This document shows positions 5,602-8,082 of a stretch of DNA of 8,082 nucleotides, piece by piece. Position 1 is the first letter of the stretch, and every line of letters begins with the position of its first letter. The position numbers and the translations under genes were made by a program. A model generated the notes under the pieces. That model was not told where the DNA came from and searched no databases. It saw nothing but the letters and a program-made list of their open reading frames with translations. The DNA comes from Deltaproteobacteria bacterium (GTDB taxonomy: Bacteria > Myxococcota_A > UBA9160 > SZUA-336): contig DAOUZG010000073.1 in assembly GCA_030665705.1 (NCBI GenBank), positions 1-8,082 of the forward strand. Reading direction: 5' to 3'.

Positions 5602-7139
5602 CTCAGAGGGCTACGGGAAGCCTGACGATGGGAAACATCCTCCGCGTCGCGGCGGTGCGATACCGCGACCGGGAGGCCATCTTCTGCTCGGTGACCGGAC
5701 GCCGGTTCACCTTCGATCAGGTTAACCGGCGGGTCAACCGCCTGGCGCACGGACTCATGGGGCTCGGCCTGACGAAGGGAGACGTGGCTGCCTTCCTGTG
5801 CACCAACCGAGCCGAGATCGTCGAGATCTACTTTGCCCTGGCGAAGATCGGTGTCATCGGCGTGCCGTTGAACTACCGGCTGGCTCCGGCGGAGATGGTC
5901 GAGTTGCTCTCGCACTGTGAGGCCAAAGCGCTTCTCTTCGACCCCTGGTTTCCGGAAGTGGCATCCCTGATCCGGGATCAGCTTCCGCAGATCACGCACT
6001 TCGTGGGTATCGGAAGCAAGCTTCCCGAGTTCGCCAGGAGCTACGAGGAGCTGGTTCGTGAATCCTCCGACGAGGAGCCGCAGGTGGAGATCTCGGAGGA
6101 GGACGACCAGTACTTGAACCTCACGTCCGGAACGACGGGACTGCCCAAGGCCTACCTCCTGACCCACTACAACAACGTAACCGGATCGGTCATGGCCTCA
6201 CTGCACGACCTGACCCGGGAGGACGTCATCCTCACGCCCTTTCCGATCTTCGGGAGGGTGGGCTTTGCCTGGTGCGCCATCGGACTCCTGGCGGGGGCAC
6301 GGAACGTCATCCACCAGTTCCAGCCCGGGCAGATGCTGGAGCTGATCGAATCCGAGAAGGTCACGATTTCGAACTGGGTGCCCACCATGGCCAGCTTCGT
6401 GCTCGCCCTCCCCGAGGTCGACAAACACGATCTGACCTCTCTCCGTGCCCTGGTCTTTGCGGCGGCTCCTCTGACGTCCGCCCTGCAACACGAGGTGAAA
6501 CGCCGACTCTGCCCCAATATCTACGAGTACTACGGACTGCAGGAGACCGGAATCCTCACCAGCCTCGGTCCCGAAGAGAAGAATCGAAAACCGGAGTCCG
6601 TGGGGCAGGTGGTCTTTGGCGCAGAGGTTCGGCTCGTCGATCCCACAGGGACCGACGTTCCTCGCGGCGAGGTCGGCGAGATCATCGCGAGGGCCCCCAC
6701 CGCAACGGTGGGCTACTACAAGGATGAGGAGAAGACGCGACAGGTCTTTGCTGGCGGATGGTTCCATACGGGAGATCTGGGGCGGTTTGACGACGAAGGA
6801 TTTCTGTATCTCTCGGGCCGGGTGAAGGACATGATCATTTCGGGCGGGCAGAACGTCTTTTCCGTCGAGGTGGAAGCTACCCTCATGAGCCACGAGGCTG
6901 TAGCCGACTGTGCCGTGATCGGGCTGCCTCACGACACGTGGGGAGAAATGGTGACCGCTGTCGTGATCAAAGCTCCGGGTGCCCGGGTGACGGAGGACGG
7001 ACTCATCGCGTACTGCAAGGAGAAGATAGCGGGCTTCAAGGCTCCCAAGCGGATCATCTGGACGGACGAGCCCCTTCCGCGGACCCCGACCGGTAAGGTC
7101 ACGAAGTTCGTCCTCGTCGACCGATACGCGAACGGGTAA
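5598..7139 (+). CDS. AMP-forming acyl-CoA ligase (class I adenylate-forming enzyme)
   Basis: A 513-residue member of the ANL superfamily. It activates a carboxylic acid with ATP to an acyl-adenylate and then forms the CoA thioester. Core motifs in order: phosphate-binding loop TSGTTGLPKA (176-185); A5 region YYGLQETG (311-318) with Glu316; GWFHTGD (387-393) with the ribose-binding Asp393; hinge region SGRVKDMI (406-413) with Arg408; GGQNVFSVEVE (416-426); and the C-terminal catalytic lysine Lys500 in PRTPTGK. All catalytic residues are present and the length is normal for fatty- or aryl-acid CoA ligases. In A5 the usual Thr/Ser before Glu is Gln315, which may reflect substrate range. It is soluble with no signal peptide. 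It is the third plus-strand gene, translationally coupled to the peptidase, and ends 8 bp from the convergent hisF stop. Chain length or aromatic preference cannot be read from the sequence with confidence. Confidence 0.93.
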   Translation: MTQRATGSLTMGNILRVAAVRYRDREAIFCSVTGRRFTFDQVNRRVNRLAHGLMGLGLTKGDVAAFLCTNRAEIVEIYFALAKIGVIGVPLNYRLAPAEMVELLSHCEAKALLFDPWFPEVASLIRDQLPQITHFVGIGSKLPEFARSYEELVRESSDEEPQVEISEEDDQYLNLTSGTTGLPKAYLLTHYNNVTGSVMASLHDLTREDVILTPFPIFGRVGFAWCAIGLLAGARNVIHQFQPGQMLELIESEKVTISNWVPTMASFVLALPEVDKHDLTSLRALVFAAAPLTSALQHEVKRRLCPNIYEYYGLQETGILTSLGPEEKNRKPESVGQVVFGAEVRLVDPTGTDVPRGEVGEIIARAPTATVGYYKDEEKTRQVFAGGWFHTGDLGRFDDEGFLYLSGRVKDMIISGGQNVFSVEVEATLMSHEAVADCAVIGLPHDTWGEMVTAVVIKAPGARVTEDGLIAYCKEKIAGFKAPKRIIWTDEPLPRTPTGKVTKFVLVDRYANG

Positions 7140-7147
7140 GGGAGAAA

Positions 7148-7912
7148 CTAGAGACGGACGGGAATTCCGTGGTCGCGCAGGTATTCCTTCACCTGGCGGA
7201 TGCTGAAGACTCCGAAGTGGAAGACGGATGCCGCTAGCAGCCCCTGCGCCTGGCCTTCCACCGCGCCCTGGAGGAAATGCTCCAGGGTTCCCGCACCGCC
7301 GCTCGCGATGACGGGGAGGCCGGTTCCGTCGCGAATCCCTCGGGTGAGCTCGATATCGTATCCGTTCTTCGTACCGTCGGTCGCCTTGCTGGTGGGGAGC
7401 AATCGGCCTACGCCGATGTCTGCCATCTCCTTTGCAAATTCGATCGCATCCTTCCCGGTGGCTGTCCGACCTCCATCGATGTAGACCTCGCGACGGGAGG
7501 GGCAAGATTCATTGAGATCGGCGTCTATCGCCACAAGAATCCTCTCGGACCCGAATCGCCTCACGGCCTCGGCGACCATCCCCGGATCCCTGAAGGCGGC
7601 GCTCGATATCGAGACCGCGTCCGCCCCGGACCTGAAGGCCTGCTCGATGTCGGCAGACGAGCTTATGCCACCCCCTACGGTGAGCGGGACGCCGACCACC
7701 GGTGCCACCTTCTCCAGCACGTCGAACATCGTCCGGCGTTTCTCGACGGTTGCGGTGATGTCGAGAAAGGCGAGTTCGTCCGCTCCGCCCTCGGAGTAGG
7801 CCCGCGCGGCCTCAACGGGGTCGGCCGCATCCCTGAGGTCGACGAAGTGGACCCCCTTAACCACCCTGCCTTCCTTCATGTCCAAACACGGTATGATGCT
7901 GACTGTCTTCAT
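7148..7912 (-). CDS. hisF: HisF-type imidazole glycerol phosphate synthase cyclase subunit
   Basis: A 254-residue (beta/alpha)8 protein closely matching HisF, which with the glutaminase HisH converts PRFAR and ammonia to imidazole glycerol phosphate and AICAR in histidine synthesis. Asp11 (IIPCLD) and Asp130 (VAIDAD) are the catalytic aspartates at the same numbers as in Thermotoga HisF, and Lys19 is also kept. TVGGGI, DGTKNGYDIELTR, VIASGGAG and LAASVFHFG blocks are intact. Departures from family consensus: LLPTSKATDGTK (171-182) has Lys-Ala-Thr where HisF normally has [Ile/Met]-Asp-x before the conserved Asp-Gly-Thr, and SISSAA (101-106) has Ser103 for the usual Asn. The start at 7912 gives the family's length and N-terminus and has an AAGG site 7 nt upstream; the longer frame to 7951 adds 13 unlike residues. 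No hisH or other his gene is visible, but the upstream side is cut by the window. It may be true HisF or a HisF paralogue. Confidence 0.88.
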   Translation of the reverse strand: MKTVSIIPCLDMKEGRVVKGVHFVDLRDAADPVEAARAYSEGGADELAFLDITATVEKRRTMFDVLEKVAPVVGVPLTVGGGISSSADIEQAFRSGADAVSISSAAFRDPGMVAEAVRRFGSERILVAIDADLNESCPSRREVYIDGGRTATGKDAIEFAKEMADIGVGRLLPTSKATDGTKNGYDIELTRGIRDGTGLPVIASGGAGTLEHFLQGAVEGQAQGLLAASVFHFGVFSIRQVKEYLRDHGIPVRL

Positions 7913-7919
7913 CTTCAAA

Positions 7920-7926
7920 CCTTCTC
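7920..7926 (-). promoter_or_regulatory. hisF: Ribosome binding site deciding the hisF start
   Basis: Read on the minus strand this is GAGAAGG, with 7 nt to the ATG at 7912. It favours the 254-residue start over the upstream in-frame ATG at 7951. Confidence 0.55.
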
Positions 7927-7966
7927 GTGAAGATTCCCTCGACTTTGCCACAGCAGGCGCGCTTCT

Positions 7967-7995
7967 ATTTCATCACGTTGCCACCGGCGGTGCAA
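7967..7995 (-). promoter_or_regulatory. Weak candidate promoter upstream of hisF
   Basis: On the minus strand TTGCAC (7990-7995) and TGAAAT (7967-7972) are separated by 17 nt, about 55 bp before the hisF start. They match the sigma-70 consensus only 3/6 and 4/6, so this could be chance. The remaining sequence to the window end (7996-8082) shows no gene I can support. Confidence 0.2.
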
Positions 7996-8082
7996 CCGCA
8001 AGGGTCCCCGATCGCGCCCAAAGACAACGCCCCGGGCGAAGCCGGAGCGTGTCAAGGCTCGGTTGTGCGGCCGTCTCAGCGG

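Noticed and set aside
5220..6167. 315-codon minus-strand open frame
   Set aside because: It is antisense to the peptidase end and ligase start, with no family features; both sense genes have full motif sets.
6198..7505. 435-codon minus-strand open frame overlapping the ligase and hisF
   Set aside because: It is antisense to the ligase and out of frame with hisF, with no motif; it is explained by codon bias.

Overview
The window is a GC-rich bacterial chromosome segment. Genes are dense, every start chosen is ATG, and most are preceded by GGAGG-type ribosome binding sites. No rRNA, tRNA or other phylogenetic marker is present, so the organism cannot be named from this sequence. The gene mix (amidase, DapA-like aldolase, ADP-ribosylglycohydrolase-like enzyme, acyl-CoA ligase) resembles accessory metabolic regions of soil or sediment bacteria with large genomes. 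I see no insertion sequence, phage gene, CRISPR array or RNA gene.

Layout. (1) 52-585, minus: a small exported, arginine-rich protein built from 11-residue repeats. (2) 707-3166, minus: two genes transcribed leftward, first a DapA/NAL-superfamily lyase (2192-3166), then an amidase-signature hydrolase (707-2161), 30 bp apart and probably one operon. (3) 3167-3335: a 169-bp divergent intergenic region with a perfect 12-bp palindrome near its centre. (4) 3336-7139, plus: three genes in a row, an ADP-ribosylglycohydrolase-family protein, a membrane-embedded M28 metallopeptidase and an AMP-forming acyl-CoA ligase. The last two overlap by ATGA. (5) 7148-7912, minus: a HisF-type cyclase converging on the ligase with only 8 bp between the stops. 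(6) 7913-8082: the upstream region of hisF, cut by the window edge.

How the genes may work together (inference). The two divergent units sharing one control region suggest a co-regulated module of hydrolases, a carbon-carbon lyase and a CoA-activating enzyme. This would fit breakdown of an amide- or N-glycoside-containing compound: the peptidase and amidase release acids, the ADP-ribosylglycohydrolase-like enzyme cleaves an N-glycosidic bond, the lyase handles an oxo-acid, and the ligase primes an acid for further metabolism. No transporter or regulator is in view, and each substrate is unknown. The HisF copy keeps the two catalytic aspartates but has changed a normally conserved active-site loop and sits among non-histidine genes, so it may be a paralogue or simply a scattered his gene.
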